Below, piece after piece: positions 36,157 through 48,147 of a DNA stretch of 64,000 nt; the stretch's first letter is position 1; each line of letters starts with the position of its first letter. Below the pieces are notes generated by a model. The model had not been told where the DNA came from. It saw only the letters and a program-made list of their open reading frames with translations, and did no database searches. Origin of the DNA: Balanoglossus misakiensis (lineage: Eukaryota > Hemichordata); assembly GCA_040954595.2 (NCBI GenBank), contig CM082579.2, positions 9,114,001-9,178,000 on the forward strand, in the 5' to 3' direction. A program made the translations under genes and the position numbers.

Positions 36157-36971
36157 TTAGGGCTTCTTTGGAACCGTCTCTTGAACTTTTTCCATGATTA
36201 TCTCGGACGTCTTTTTGACATCCGGGACCATGAACGTTTGTTGGACATAAATTCCTGCCACGATGCCGACAGCCAGACCGGCGGCAAATTTCCTCGGCAT
36301 GGCCATACCAGCCACAAATCCCATGAGGCACTCCGGTGTGACTGCCTTCTCAATAACTACCTACAAATGGAAAAAAAAAAAAAGAATAGTTTTCGACACG
36401 AAAGCCATTTTGTCGCTTAATTACATAACAGTTTGACAGGTGCTTGTTGTAAGACAACTTTAGATTCAGGCAAGGGGCTGTGTAAAAATTTACATGATTG
36501 ATGAAATAATTTGCATTATAATGCTGTGTTTTAATTATCGGATCCACTTCCCACTTCGTGTTGAGCCATTGTTACTTGTAAGAAGCTGCAGATGGACCGG
36601 AATTCTGAAAGCCGGTGGCTGCACTGAGAACCCGTTCACCATTGCGGGACAGACTTTTCTTAGTTTTGAGCTTGCATCAGGGATGTATGTCTACGTGTAT
36701 GTCGTGTGTGATCGACTGTGGCGGCGCAGCAGAAGCCGAATACTCTCGCCATACTCGTAATCGATCGTAGGCCGGATAGGGCTCTGTACGGTACTGCAAC
36801 TTGATACGCAGCATGCATTTGTGTAATACTGTAACAAATGTATGGCTGAAGAGATCTCAGTAACTATAGGAATTTCCCCCACACAACTTGAACCTGTCTC
36901 TGGTATGAACAAACCTGGTACGTTGACTTTTCACCGGTCCCGTCGCCGCTATCTTTCGCGTTGTCCGCCAT
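36157..36971 (-). CDS. Two-exon mitochondrial-type microprotein, SLC35A4-MP/STMP1-like
   Basis: Exon 1 is 36971-36915 and exon 2 is 36360-36157 on the minus strand. The donor reads CAG|GTTTGT; the acceptor is a long T tract then TTTGTAG. Both sides are phase 0, giving 86 aa. The start ATG has A at -3 and G at +4; another ATG lies directly before it. Exon 2 encodes GFVAGMAM, then a small glycine-zipper membrane segment (GLAVGIVAGIYVQQ), then FMVPDVKKT and a charged tail. The pattern G-xxx-G-xxx-G-x-Y-xx-Q-xxx-V-P-(D/N)-V matches the core of human SLC35A4-MP and STMP1, mitochondrial inner-membrane microproteins. Location and role here are inferred from that likeness. It is head-to-head with the MFSD8-like gene. 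Confidence 0.78.
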
Positions 36972-36974
36972 CAT

Positions 36975-37839
36975 GGAAATTGACCCCTTATGTCGTTGGG
37001 AAAAAATGACTAGCGCACCGTTATATTTCGTTACGAACAGTTTGCCTACGGTTTCTTCATTGAACGTTTTACTGTAAGACAAAATTGGAGACTGTAAATT
37101 CAATTCGACGTTGTATATGCACAATTCTGGTACTAATTAATACACCTCAATCGTTGTGTATGGGAAGAACAGCACTGCTGCGACACTATGTCAATGGGAC
37201 CCTCTAGGCGTGTCACTTTTATTCACCCACCTGTTGCTTTGAACTCCACCAGTGCAAAAAAATCTAACGGTAAACCTGACGACTAGTTCAAATAAACGCC
37301 CCGGTAAGATTGTTTGTACAAGAGCCTCTCCGAATTCCAGTGCTTTATCTCATCACAATACTGACTTTTGTTATCATTACGTCGACAGGGACCGTTATGT
37401 AAACAAGCGTGATGGAACAGTGTGTCATCAGTGTTGGGGTCAACTAGGGCCTAGGCCCTACTCGAACGAGATCGGAGATGAGACTTTGGCCGGACCGGAA
37501 TCCCATTAGACTTTGGACAAGCAAGCAGAAATTAATGTGCGACGAATAGACACCCTCAATCCTCTATCTGTGACAGAAAGCAGGTCCATGTTACGTCATT
37601 GCCGGACTTTGTAATGCACTACCACACAGTAATAGCACCAGGTGCATGGGCCTGATTGATATCGTGTTTTCACTGGTTGAAAAAAGAGGTAGGCATAGAC
37701 ACCGTGACTGCTCACATGCAGATGCCGGACATCGGATCGCACTTGCCACCTGAATTCTAAATTGAGCCATAGGTCTAACAATGACATAATTTTTCCATGC
37801 AACATTAACATCGTGGCAGTACAAGCATCTGGCGACACC
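36975..37839. promoter_or_regulatory. Shared upstream region, possible bidirectional promoter
   Basis: These 865 bp separate the start codons of the minus-strand microprotein and the plus-strand MFSD8-like gene. No other gene is visible. A shared promoter is likely from the layout, but no definite core elements were found. Confidence 0.45.
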
Positions 37840-40800
37840 ATGGATACCAATGATTCAAGTAGCCAGAGCGAGACAACTCCATTATTGAGAGACACGCATG
37901 CGGGGTGAGTGACTGAAAGGAATTGTTAAAAGGACCTACAAACGAGTATTATTAAACATGGTGACCCCTTTCATACTTTTTGACACGACTCAGTTTCAGC
38001 TTTGGTGTAGACTTCGCCATGTGTTTGCCACTGGCTGGTCGGCACGTGACTCGAATTAACAATATGCCATCAGAATAAACCGGGGCGTGTTTAGGACAAT
38101 ATTGTTTTATCGAATGCATTTGTTGCTGTAATTTCGCCTTAGTCTGCAGTCTGTTCTTAGCGCAAATCAAACAATAATTACAATTGGCACATCCAGGCTT
38201 GCAAGTTAAATACTGTCACAATCCTCACAGTCCTTCGAACTTGGCATCTTATCAAAACTGATCTTTGATCTCTGGATCGTTCAACCATTTGTAGGTCACA
38301 GGAGAGGCGTTACTACTGATGTAACCTATACGTACATGTATATTCCACTGTAAATGTGCCGCATTGGTCGACGGCTTTAGGCTATAAGCAGATTAAATAG
38401 AACATTTCAAACGAATGCAAACCAGTCGACGATATGTGCGTGCTGTGAAGTAACGTATCATGAACGTGACATAACAAATCAAATGGCTTTAACCTTTCAA
38501 CTATGACTCGCAGTCACCCATCTTTTATCTAAAAAGTGTAGACTTTTCATTACATTTTCCAAACTAATGACAAGAGTGGAACTTTATTCGCCCGTTTTCA
38601 AGTTCTCATTCAATCCCTCTTGCAGTCACGAGACATTTAAAGAAGCGCCTGAAGATTACCGAAGGCGATGGTGGTCCATTCGGGTGATGTACTTGACGAT
38701 GTTTCTGGCAAGCCTTGGGTTTTCCATCGTTGTGACGTCAATATGGCCGTATCTGAACACTGTAAGTATAGTTAGACTTCACGGGTAGTCGTGCTAGGGC
38801 GAAAACACATTCAGCTGCCGCACAACCCTGAAAAAAAAGTCCAGTCATGGTCTATTATTTTATATAGCAGACGGAGAATTTCGAGAAAACTTACACAATT
38901 CGAGCTATACGTGACTGTACACATTTGTTTATTGTAATGCATAATGACTTAGGTCAGTAAAATTGACATCGCAACTCCTATTAATAAATGTAGGTTGAAG
39001 ACGTGACCGACACAACATTTCTGGGCTGGTTGGTGGCAGCTTACAGCCTGGGACAACTTGTCGCTTCGCCGCTGTTTGGACTGTGCAGTAATCATTTCAC
39101 TGCCAAATGGCCGTTGGTCCTGTCGCTGATCATGAGCGCCTGCGCCAACACGCTGTATGGATACGTGGGGGCGTTCAGTTCCAATAATGGCCTGATAATG
39201 TTGATAGCAAGAGTCGGCGTTGGAATTAGTGCGGGTGGGTATAGTTAACTGCACCCTGAATTTTTACCTTCCATGTTTTGTGTCATGTCATTTGCCTCAT
39301 CTGTGTTCTTCTCTGTCCGTCTGTTTGTCTTTCTGTCTGTCTGTCTGTCTGTCTGTCTCTGTCTGTCTGTCTGTCTGTCTGTATCACTCTTCTTTTATGG
39401 TATCCAAGTGATATTAACGTATATTACAATGAACGATTTTGATAATGTTTAATAATTTTGCCATGTGTTTTCTTGCTGCTGCCAGTACAAATACGCTAAT
39501 TTACATTTATCAGTATTGCTAAGACCGAGTCTCTATTATTCAATTTTCAGGCAGCATTGCAGTGTCCAGGTCGTTCGTGTCTGGCGCGACAACGTTAAAA
39601 GAGAGGACGCCAGCTATGGCCAACTTGAGCGCATCGCAGTCCCTCGGTTTCATACTCGGCCCAGGTATGTGTACACGTTTTTTCTCACACTTGAAAATTC
39701 AGTCTCCATCAGCTTTCCGAGAAGACTTCATGCATATTCGCCATAAAGAGCTATTTCACACAAATCGAAGCATTGTTGGAGCGACAGAGAGAGAGAGAGA
39801 GAGTGAGAGAGACAGACAGAGAGAGAGAGACACGCATAATATTCAATAATATAATTTTTTCATTTTTTTTCTCAAGTTATACAGACAGCATTCTCGCCTG
39901 TCGGGGAGAAAGGGGTCGAGTGGGACGCCATCAAATTGTCGCTGAACATGTACACCATACCGGCGTTCGTCAGCGCCCTGCTTGCCTTGGTGAATTTGAT
40001 TCTGGTGTTGGTCGTGTTCAAGGAATATCAGGTGTCTGACACCGCTGATGACGACGACCCGGGTAAGATCCGCCATGCTTTTCTTGTGACACGACGTTTG
40101 TCATTTTGGTCCGTGACAGGGAAATTCGCGGAACCGTCGAAACAATGCGATTCTGTACTGATTGATGCCATTTTTGCAGCAGCCTTATTTACTTGGTTGT
40201 GTTCCCCTTTTAAACAACAGAAACCGCGAAACATAACCATGAAGACGGCAAGATCGACAATGTTGCAGTGGCTATCTCCAACGCCATCTTCTTCGTCATC
40301 CTCTTTGTGTTCTCTCTGAATGAAACGTAAGTGGTGTATCTAACCATGCAAGAAATGTTGTTAAGACTAGTCCAATGAAGCAAGCATGTATAACGATGGT
40401 CTATAGTTTTGAAGATATATTCAGGAAATATTATAGTAGAGCGGGTCATATGACATGAACTAACATATGTATGTCAATCTGACACCAAAACATTGAAATC
40501 AGCACCGTCGCCGTAAATGTCTTAAATTAGCTGTAATTTTTGGTTTACCTGCTTGAATGAAACAGATCGAACATGCCCCTTTCGCCATATTTGTATGTCT
40601 TTCAGAATCGGCGTACCGTTGTCGATGGACATGTTCGCCTGGACGCGTCAACAGGCGGTGTATTACTCTGGCTTCATCCTCGGCGGAGGGAGCATCATCG
40701 CGCTCTCCGTGTTCATGCTACTCAAGCCTCTTTCAAGAAGGTAATGTAGATTTAGGGGTTGAATCGGCCACTAAAGATCTCCAGGAAATCGTGACAATTT

Positions 40801-42163
40801 TACCATTCTTTTCTGTGTAATTATGTGAAGTAGGCCAGCGTCAAACGAACCAGCTACCGGTTGCTGAGTCGAGCTGACTACATCGGAGAGTTGATTGTTC
40901 GTCACTCGGAGACAGAGTTGCGGCCAGAGCCCAGTGTTAACTAGTAACTGGCCATGGACACATAATATATTCACTATGCGCGGCAACACATGTGACTTAT
41001 CTATCGTTAGGTCGTACAGACTAGTACACGATGCTTCACATTCAGTTCTCTGCACGATATTTTGCAGGTTTGACGAGAGGATAATCTTGACGATGGGCAT
41101 CTTCTTGATGTTGATTGGCTTCGTGTTTGACATCCCCATGCCGTGGGCCAAGGACTACCCGCCGAGACCAGAATATGGTAGGAAAAAAATAGTTGTGCAT
41201 ATCGGTTGTTTGCCTTAGAATTTCCCTGTGCGTTTTAACCTCTTTCCCGCGTACCTTTCAACATTGTTGAGTGACTGCAAAGTTGAGAAAACCATGTATA
41301 CGCCACACTGCAAACTGTGGTGGCGCTGTTTTGACAAATGGTCCCACCTCGGTGATCACGCTAACATGATCGTCGTTCATTGCGACTAAAACCAAGCTCT
41401 TACCTCCACCTGCAGTTATAAATGGCACGGCTGGCGGCAATGGGCACATGCTACCGATCAGCAACGGAACAGAGGAGGCAGTTGGATGCGCCTGGACCAT
41501 TCACTGGTGTGATTACACGCACAAGATCTATCTCCCGCAGTACCTGGTGGGAGCGTTTTTCATGGCGTCCGGCTACCCGGCAGCAACGGTCATGAGTTTT
41601 GCCATTTATTCAAAAGTACTCGGACCCAAACCCCAGGTGATGATTGTGTGAATGGTGGTGAAGGTGGCGTGGTCGAAGCGTGATTGGACGATGGCAGTAT
41701 CATCACTATGTTTGTCAGAAACAAATGAACAAACGGCTTTTCTCGATATTTCGGCAATTTCAGTCATTGCATTTCACTTGGGGATCTTGGCGGAGTGTGT
41801 GATGTTTTCCCCTACATAATACATGCATTAAGGTAGTTTCCGAGAGAGAGAAAAAAAGACAGGAATATAATTTCCATATTGAGATCTTTCCATTTTGAAA
41901 AGTACTATTCTCATTTGTTTCCACAGGGAGTTTACATGGGAATCCTGACCGGATGCGGAAGTCTCGCGAGAACGCTTGGCCCCATCTTTGTCAGCCAACT
42001 CTACGCTAAATTCGGACCCAAATGGACTTTTCTTGGCGTGTCCCTTATACTGATGGCGACGCTGATAACCATCCTGGTCGTCTATCGAAGACTTATACCA
42101 TTTATAGAACGGCAGAAGCGTTTAAGACTGGTTAGCCCTGTCGACCCACAATTGATAAACTGA
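37840..42163 (+). CDS. MFSD8-like: MFSD8/CLN7-like lysosomal MFS transporter, complete 10-exon gene
   Basis: Exons: 37840-37904, 38626-38761, 38994-39234, 39551-39664, 39877-40062, 40221-40326, 40606-40740, 41068-41177, 41416-41636, 41927-42163. All junctions keep phase; the product is 516 aa (human MFSD8 is 518). Recognisable stretches include [83 protein letters not shown] and [14 protein letters not shown]. The N terminus has an acidic dileucine signal, ETTPLL, like the EQEPLL lysosomal sorting motif of human CLN7. The loop after the ninth helix has N-glycosylation sequons (NGT twice). The human protein is a lysosomal membrane transporter/chloride channel mutated in neuronal ceroid lipofuscinosis. 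The start has a strong Kozak context (ACCATGG). Confidence 0.96.
39313..39383. repeat. CTGT microsatellite (MFSD8-like intron 3)
   Basis: (CTGT)n with small interruptions; the frame reading [10 protein letters not shown] is not coding. Confidence 0.9.
39784..39834. repeat. GA microsatellite (MFSD8-like intron 4)
   Basis: GA/GACA repeats lie shortly before the exon 5 acceptor. Confidence 0.85.
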
Positions 42164-44060
42164 ATGTGCAGCGAATGATAACGGGTGTGGATTTTATCAC
42201 TGAGGCACTAGCCACTTGTGTCCGCACGCAGAGTGCGAGAAGTTGCGAGAAATTGCGAGAAGCAGTCGTGCAGTTAATACGCCATTTTTTCCTGGAGTGA
42301 CGCGAACCAGATCAGCCCACAAAGGTGCGAATCACAGGGAAACCGGTTTGCCCTGAGTGTAGGCTTCAGGACTACGCCTATATACCTGTGGCCAAGATGG
42401 CCACCACATGAAGTCATATTTAAGGCAATTGAATTACGTCCATGCCCACAATGCACTGAAATTAGGCATTATAGAATTCTATTGATTGCTGGTTTTATGG
42501 TTTTTTTTGCATGTGGTCTTAGTTATTATGACTAAAAAGAATTTGATACTATAGGGCCAATGACAGCCAAGGCGATTACCCGACCCTTCTCGCCTGACTA
42601 CTATACCCTGTATGATGAGATACATACCCGTCCAGCTTATGATTGCCACGTCCTTGTATGCAATGAATTACCGGAATCTCTGTCAATTTGTCACCAACGT
42701 GCAATATTATTGAAATTTTATATTTATATGCCGAAATTTAAATGGTAGGTATTTGGTAGACCAAGTCTTTATGATTGAACTTAACGAAATCTTTCTGGAT
42801 TATATACATCAATTTCCGTATATATTTGATATCAGGATAGTTACCCTTTGCACATTCCCAATCCGGACATATGCCACAAATTTTCCCTGGACCTTTACCA
42901 CTGAAAATTCAACACCTCCACCATCATTTACATTCCAAAACCTTTACCCCCGACATTGTTCCCCCTCCTAGAAATGCCCAAAGTTTTCCTTTTAAATCGA
43001 ACTGTTGATTACATCATATGTACATCATTAACAGACTAAAGGGACGAACATAACAATGGTACATCAATCTCACGCCCTTGCTTCAAGATGTGCCATACTG
43101 GAAGATACTTTGCGGTTTAGGGGAATTTTTTGTCGCGTGGTCAGGAATCCGATGTGCACTGCTTATAAATGACTTACAAGAGAATCCATCTAGAATATAA
43201 TCTTTGGTACCGACCGAAAATTATATGATGGAAGTATTCGCGTGCAGTATCCATGTGGCAGAAGTGAATTCAGTAGTGACAACCGGTAACTGAGCATGTT
43301 TCCGTGAGTGGACCAACATAAAAAGGCTATCGGACAAATTTAGCGACTTTTGTCCCCTTAAACGCCTATTTGCTAAGTTTTGTCAAAACTGCACTTCAAA
43401 CTTCTCCTGTTGTAATGTCGCAGCTGTATAAATATATTAATAAAGACACTTTCGGCCGGCGTGAAGTCACTCAACAATTAATCAGCATCCCTTTGTATAT
43501 TTTATCCAAACAGGTAAACACCAAGTGCATGAACGTCCATTTCTGCTGTGCAAATGTTTGAAATCATAATTACAATGTTGGGAGATGTTATAATAAAATC
43601 AATGAGTTGCGCAACAGAGATATTCGCATGTTGAATGTCAAGTCACGTTATCCGAGCAAGTAAAAGTGTAAACAGACGGAAATGTTTTGTTCTTTTTCTT
43701 GACCCTGCCCTAATTACTTTATTATATAGGTTAGGCAGACCGAGCGTTAGGGAACAGAGCGAAAAGAATATTCAGGAGGCACAAATTCTGCCCCTCACCG
43801 TACCACGTGCTTATATGGCCGCACACCGACACCTGCCTGGTAGTACGTTTTTGCGTGAGCTTCAGAAATGTAGTCTTTTTCACGGTATCTCCTTTAAGGG
43901 AATTTGTCTTTGGAGGGAAAATAACACATAAAGAGTTTAAACTTTGGTCAAAGCGGCTAGAAACAGGTGTGTTGGGAAACAGTGGTACAGTGTTAGTCTG
44001 AAATTTGAATAAAAAGTTGTCAAACAAATAGGCCTACGTTGAGTGGTGGGGTTGAAAACC

Positions 44061-44185
44061 GCAAGTAGAAAGTGCTGGTTATTATTTGTGATTCTTTATT
44101 GTAAGCCTAACCACGAAGGGTAAACCGGCAAGTAGAAAGTGCTGGTTATTATTTGTGATTCTTTATTGTAAGCCTAAACACGAAG
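44061..44185. repeat. Two-copy tandem duplication, 67-bp period
   Basis: A block of about 58 bp starting GCAAGTAGAAAGTGCTGGTT is repeated almost exactly at 44061 and 44128. Confidence 0.9.
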
Positions 44186-44670
44186 CGAAATTACCCTGCA
44201 TTATGCAAAGCAAGAATCGACAACGCAGCAGTGCCAGCACAAAATGTTACCTTGCCCGCCCGTCGATTATCAGACCTCTCTGAATAAACGCGCTCAGTAG
44301 GACACCCAGCAGGGTCACGATCACGCCCTGTCACGCATGCATGATGAGCAGCCGCTGACCAAAATCTGTCGACGTCATTATTTCGGGTGAGGACAACATC
44401 CGCGTCATCCTGCAGCATATACTCTGGTTATTTCCCTCCTGCTAGCTGCTGCGAATCTCCATTCAGGTTTGAGTAAAACTGCCTTGTAGTCTGAAAGGTA
44501 CGAGAAATTTGTTTACATTCATCATTCGTTCAAGTATTACATTACAATGTACATGGCAAACCAGCATTTTCTCTTTTGGGACATACCAACACCACCGACT
44601 GCTGCCCTGCGCTTTGACGGATAGCAGTTTTTTTTGTGCTCCCAGCAATGCGGAATTATACATAAAACCT

Positions 44671-45209
44671 GTCGAATTTCGTAGCCTCAGCGTTAAGTAT
44701 AATTTGCATAATTAGTAATCGACGCTAAATGGAATGCTTTCGGGTTATACCTGCAGATGCGTAACACCACACCTGTTTGTGGCTTGAAAAATGCTGTTTT
44801 TCACATGCATAGTTTTTAATTCGAGATATTCCGCCATGATTGTCGTTATGCAGGCGGCATCTCCACACCCCGCCTCTCTTTTCGCACTTACCCTTCGACT
44901 TCAGTATTCCACTCTATGCTGGGCCAATTTCTACCGCCTTTTTTTCTCAGTCTATTTAGTATTTGCATGCATTTTCTGCATTCCCACCTTTATTCGCCAT
45001 CCTTCTCGGCTACACTCGTATCTGTGCCGTGAGTGTAGTTCAAAACAGACCGCTTTTGGCCTTTGTACGGCGAAGGATATTAGTGTATTTGTTGTGTGCG
45101 TACAGAGTACAATCGAAGGATTTTCTTGGAGCTGATCAGTCGAATGTTGTAGCCTCGGCGTTAAGTACAATTTGCATAATTCGCGGTCGCCGCTAAATGG
45201 AAAGTTTTC
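44671..45209. repeat. Pair of diverged direct repeats (about 71 bp each)
   Basis: Segments 44671-44741 and 45139-45209 share GTAGCCTC.GCGTTAAGTA.AATTTGCATAATT and CGCTAAATGGAA. Each carries the octamer word ATTTGCAT. The DNA between them shows no second pair, so LTR status is not supported. Confidence 0.7.
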
Positions 45210-45588
45210 CGAACAGCTGCACCAAACTTGTGACTTAGCAAAACATCTTGAATGATACAATAACATGAATGCCCTGGCTCTATCATTGGTATGGCCCACA
45301 ATATTTGTCTTCAGCAATTAAGTCACATCTCAAGACTCTCTGCACTAAATGTCCCTGAACTTTGGCTACATTAATGTTCAATTATACTTAAATTTGAAAG
45401 GTATTGTAGGCCTATATATATTTACTAATTCGCACTTTTCGTAAATCTTGGCAATTAAGCCACGCATGAATGTGTACCGAAGCTAATGACCGTTAAACAC
45501 ACATTCATTAATTTCAATTATATTATAGGTGTAATTATAGGCATGTGATGGCCATTATAACACATTTACATATTTAATGGATTGGTTG

Positions 45589-47303
45589 CGTTCTCATGTG
45601 GTTGGAATGTATTGAATACTTCAGAACAGAAAAATCATGTCATAAAAATACCGTACCGCACAAGGAAAAGACTGGTTTTAATCAGATTGCCTTTTACCAC
45701 ATATCCGTCGTTTCCCAGTTTGTCGTTTTTTAAATCCGCATCCATTCAAGAAAGTGGGAGGGGGGGGGGGAGAGATGGCAGGTGCGAAATAATCTGGCAT
45801 ATTGGAATATCACATCCATATAGGCAGATAATCCAATAAACAGATGTCGTTGGAGGAATATTGACAGAATGTATCGTTTTAAAACTGTTGCGTAAGAGTT
45901 GTACTGAACTTGGTAATCAGTGTATCCATAATTCCCCTCAAATAGCTGGAATCTGGTATTTAATCTATTCATTGTTCTAATATCCTTTACATCAATAAGA
46001 GAAACTCGTCGCCGGAAATGGCCTTGCTACAGAAACAAAAGTTGAAAGTCGAGCGAGCTTTGATGAAAGGGCTTTGACACCGACAGAATCAAACGTCGAC
46101 CCGCGTGGCGTCACGAGAAAGTAAACCTCCTTTAGGGGTGACTAATCAATTCCAAGACAAACACATTCTCTACTTTGTGATGTTAAAACTATGCATACCA
46201 AAAGACCCTTTTTTCAGGTTGACGTCGTGGGTACTGGAAGCCGGACAAGAAAAGACATCTTTTTCAGGGGCGGGTGGTGTATTGTGAAAGGCGCTTAACA
46301 AGTATAGAAGGCCGGAGATGTGGGCAAAGAAGACCAAGATACACGTGATTGAGATGTGTGATGAAGATGGCATAGTGGAGAAGAAGGAACCGCTGGACGA
46401 TGAGACCATTCCCAACCACGGCCGCGGCAAAAACACCATCGGGACGACGCTCGAGGAAGACCCGAAGGGCGTCGGAGCGAGACCGAAGGGATGCGCCGGC
46501 GTGCTCTTCTCTGGGTTTGCCGACGATGTGGGCATCTCCGGTGTCAAGTTTGTCGTGGGGAAGTCCGTGGTGCCACTGAGAAGGCAAGTAGCTTTGTGTA
46601 TGAACCGGTCAACGTGAGATTTAATAGCCCCCCCCCCCCCACGTGGGGTCGTTACAGGCACCCTGTCGGGGTTTGTCGATTTGTCCGTCGGCAAGTTGTT
46701 TGAAAACAATGCTGTGGGACATTCAAGTGCCCCTTGATATTCAAACGACGAAAATATCATCGAATTCCTTGTATTAACTAGATCACCAATTCAAAATTGC
46801 CTTGGGTAAAGAAACCTAATGTAGAAAACGCATTAACTTATGGGAGTTTCTTGGAAAATTATGCGTGCTGGTGTGATCTGTCCGTCGCAGAGGTTGTTTT
46901 GCAAATTCATTGATAATACACATCCTGCAATTATTGAGATATTTTATAAAAAGGGTTCGCCATCACATTCTACTTCTCATCAAGAAGTGAATCATACAAT
47001 TTACGATAAGTTAAAAGCGTCAACGATTATGAGTTTCAGAAATGACAAATATTCTTAAACTGTGATTAGAAAACGGATAATTCGTCACGATCACGGGACC
47101 GAAAATTTAACAGCCTTCTTATATCGATTTTTGCAATTGTCCCCGGTTGTCATGTTAATAATCGAGTTTCTCAAGGTTCTGGACTAAGATTTGAGGTGGT
47201 ACCAGTAAAATAGGCTATTTTCGGACCAAGTACTTATACGTACTGTAATTTTTTTCTCCGTCACTTATTTATATGTTCACTTGTACTCATTTTCTGTGTC
47301 TTG
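45589..47303 (+). repeat. Segmental duplication, copy 1 (5' region and exon 1 of the DEG/ENaC gene)
   Basis: This block, starting GTTCTCATGTGGTTGGAATG, matches 58943-60945 along its whole length, including upstream DNA, exon 1 and the start of intron 1. Copy 1 has a G-run (about 45757-45770) where copy 2 has a long GA repeat, and lacks about 90 bp present in copy 2 at 59787-59876. Confidence 0.9.
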
Positions 47304-47822
47304 CTTTTTTCTGATTTCCAATCAGGAGCCATTAGAGATTGATATCTCCGTGCCTTGCTCGACGGGATTATCGGACGCACGGTTGAATCTTCACTTGTAG
47401 ATTTAGCGTTGACGGTCAAAACAGAAATTAGTTTATCCGAATAGCTTCCGTTTCGTTCAACTGTTCCCGCCATTGCATCAAGCCTATGTATAACTTTCCT
47501 CGGGTTTTCATTTCCATGAATATATACAAAGCATTTTTTCTCTTACGCCATCGTTTGTTAAGAATAAACTGACACCCTGGTCTAGCTACTCTATACGACA
47601 CAGGTTTTTTTTTTTTTGGTAGACGGGAATTCTTGTGTTCGGCATGAATAATGTGTAACGACCATTGATTGACCACGATTCTATGAAAAAAGTAAAAATA
47701 TGTCAAAAATAAAATATTCCAAATTATGTCAAAAATAGGCAGATGTTTTATCACCAAACGACGATGAGAAAAACACAATAGTATCAAACTGAAAGAGTAA
47801 TTTTTTTCTATTATTAATTCAG
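46584..47822 (+). other. GC-AG intron 1 of the DEG/ENaC gene
   Basis: The donor is AG|GCAAGT, the classic GC-type donor with otherwise perfect U1 complementarity; the acceptor is TTATTAATTCAG. The phase 2 junction gives RR-ILWL in the right place before TM1. The duplicated exon at 59897-60168 keeps the same GC donor. The intron holds a poly-C tract near 46628-46640 and otherwise nothing recognised. Confidence 0.8.
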
Positions 47823-48147
47823 AATCCTTTGGCTGATGGTACTACTGAGTGGAACCTCGGTGATGTCATACCAGATTTGGGAGAGGTTATCTTATTATCT
47901 GTCATTTCCATTCAACGTCAACGTCGAAGTGGATTACGTCGATCGTCTGACGTTTCCAGCGGTTGCTATTTGCAACTATAGTCCATGGGCCAGGACCCGA
48001 TTTTTCATGAATTGGTATCAGAAAGATGGACAAAGCCTCATGTGGTTTTTTGGAAAGGCCTATATCTCTAGATTATAAATTGGGGTGATAGCCCTGCCTA
48101 TCGAGTAGCTTTCTGCATTTTTTCCCTCAAAAACTAATGTAAGAACA

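Larger units (their letters stand above)
42164..45588. other. Intergenic, MFSD8-like to DEG/ENaC gene
   Basis: No supported gene. It holds a 67-bp-period duplication at 44061-44185 and a pair of about 71-bp related segments at 44671-44741 and 45139-45209. A possible short minus-strand exon near 44265-44335 was considered and not accepted. Confidence 0.45.

Noticed and set aside
44265-44335. Possible minus-strand exon encoding a hydrophobic helix (VIVTLLGVLLSAFIQRGL)
   Set aside because: The acceptor lacks a pyrimidine tract and no neighbouring exons of a matching protein could be found.
44671-45209. LTR retrotransposon ends
   Set aside because: The repeats are only about 71 bp, diverged, and enclose under 400 bp without any retroelement coding.
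47836-48078. 80-codon frame treated as a complete small membrane protein
   Set aside because: Its first half is DEG/ENaC exon 2; the rest is foldback-element sequence, and its mirror appears at 52612-52711.
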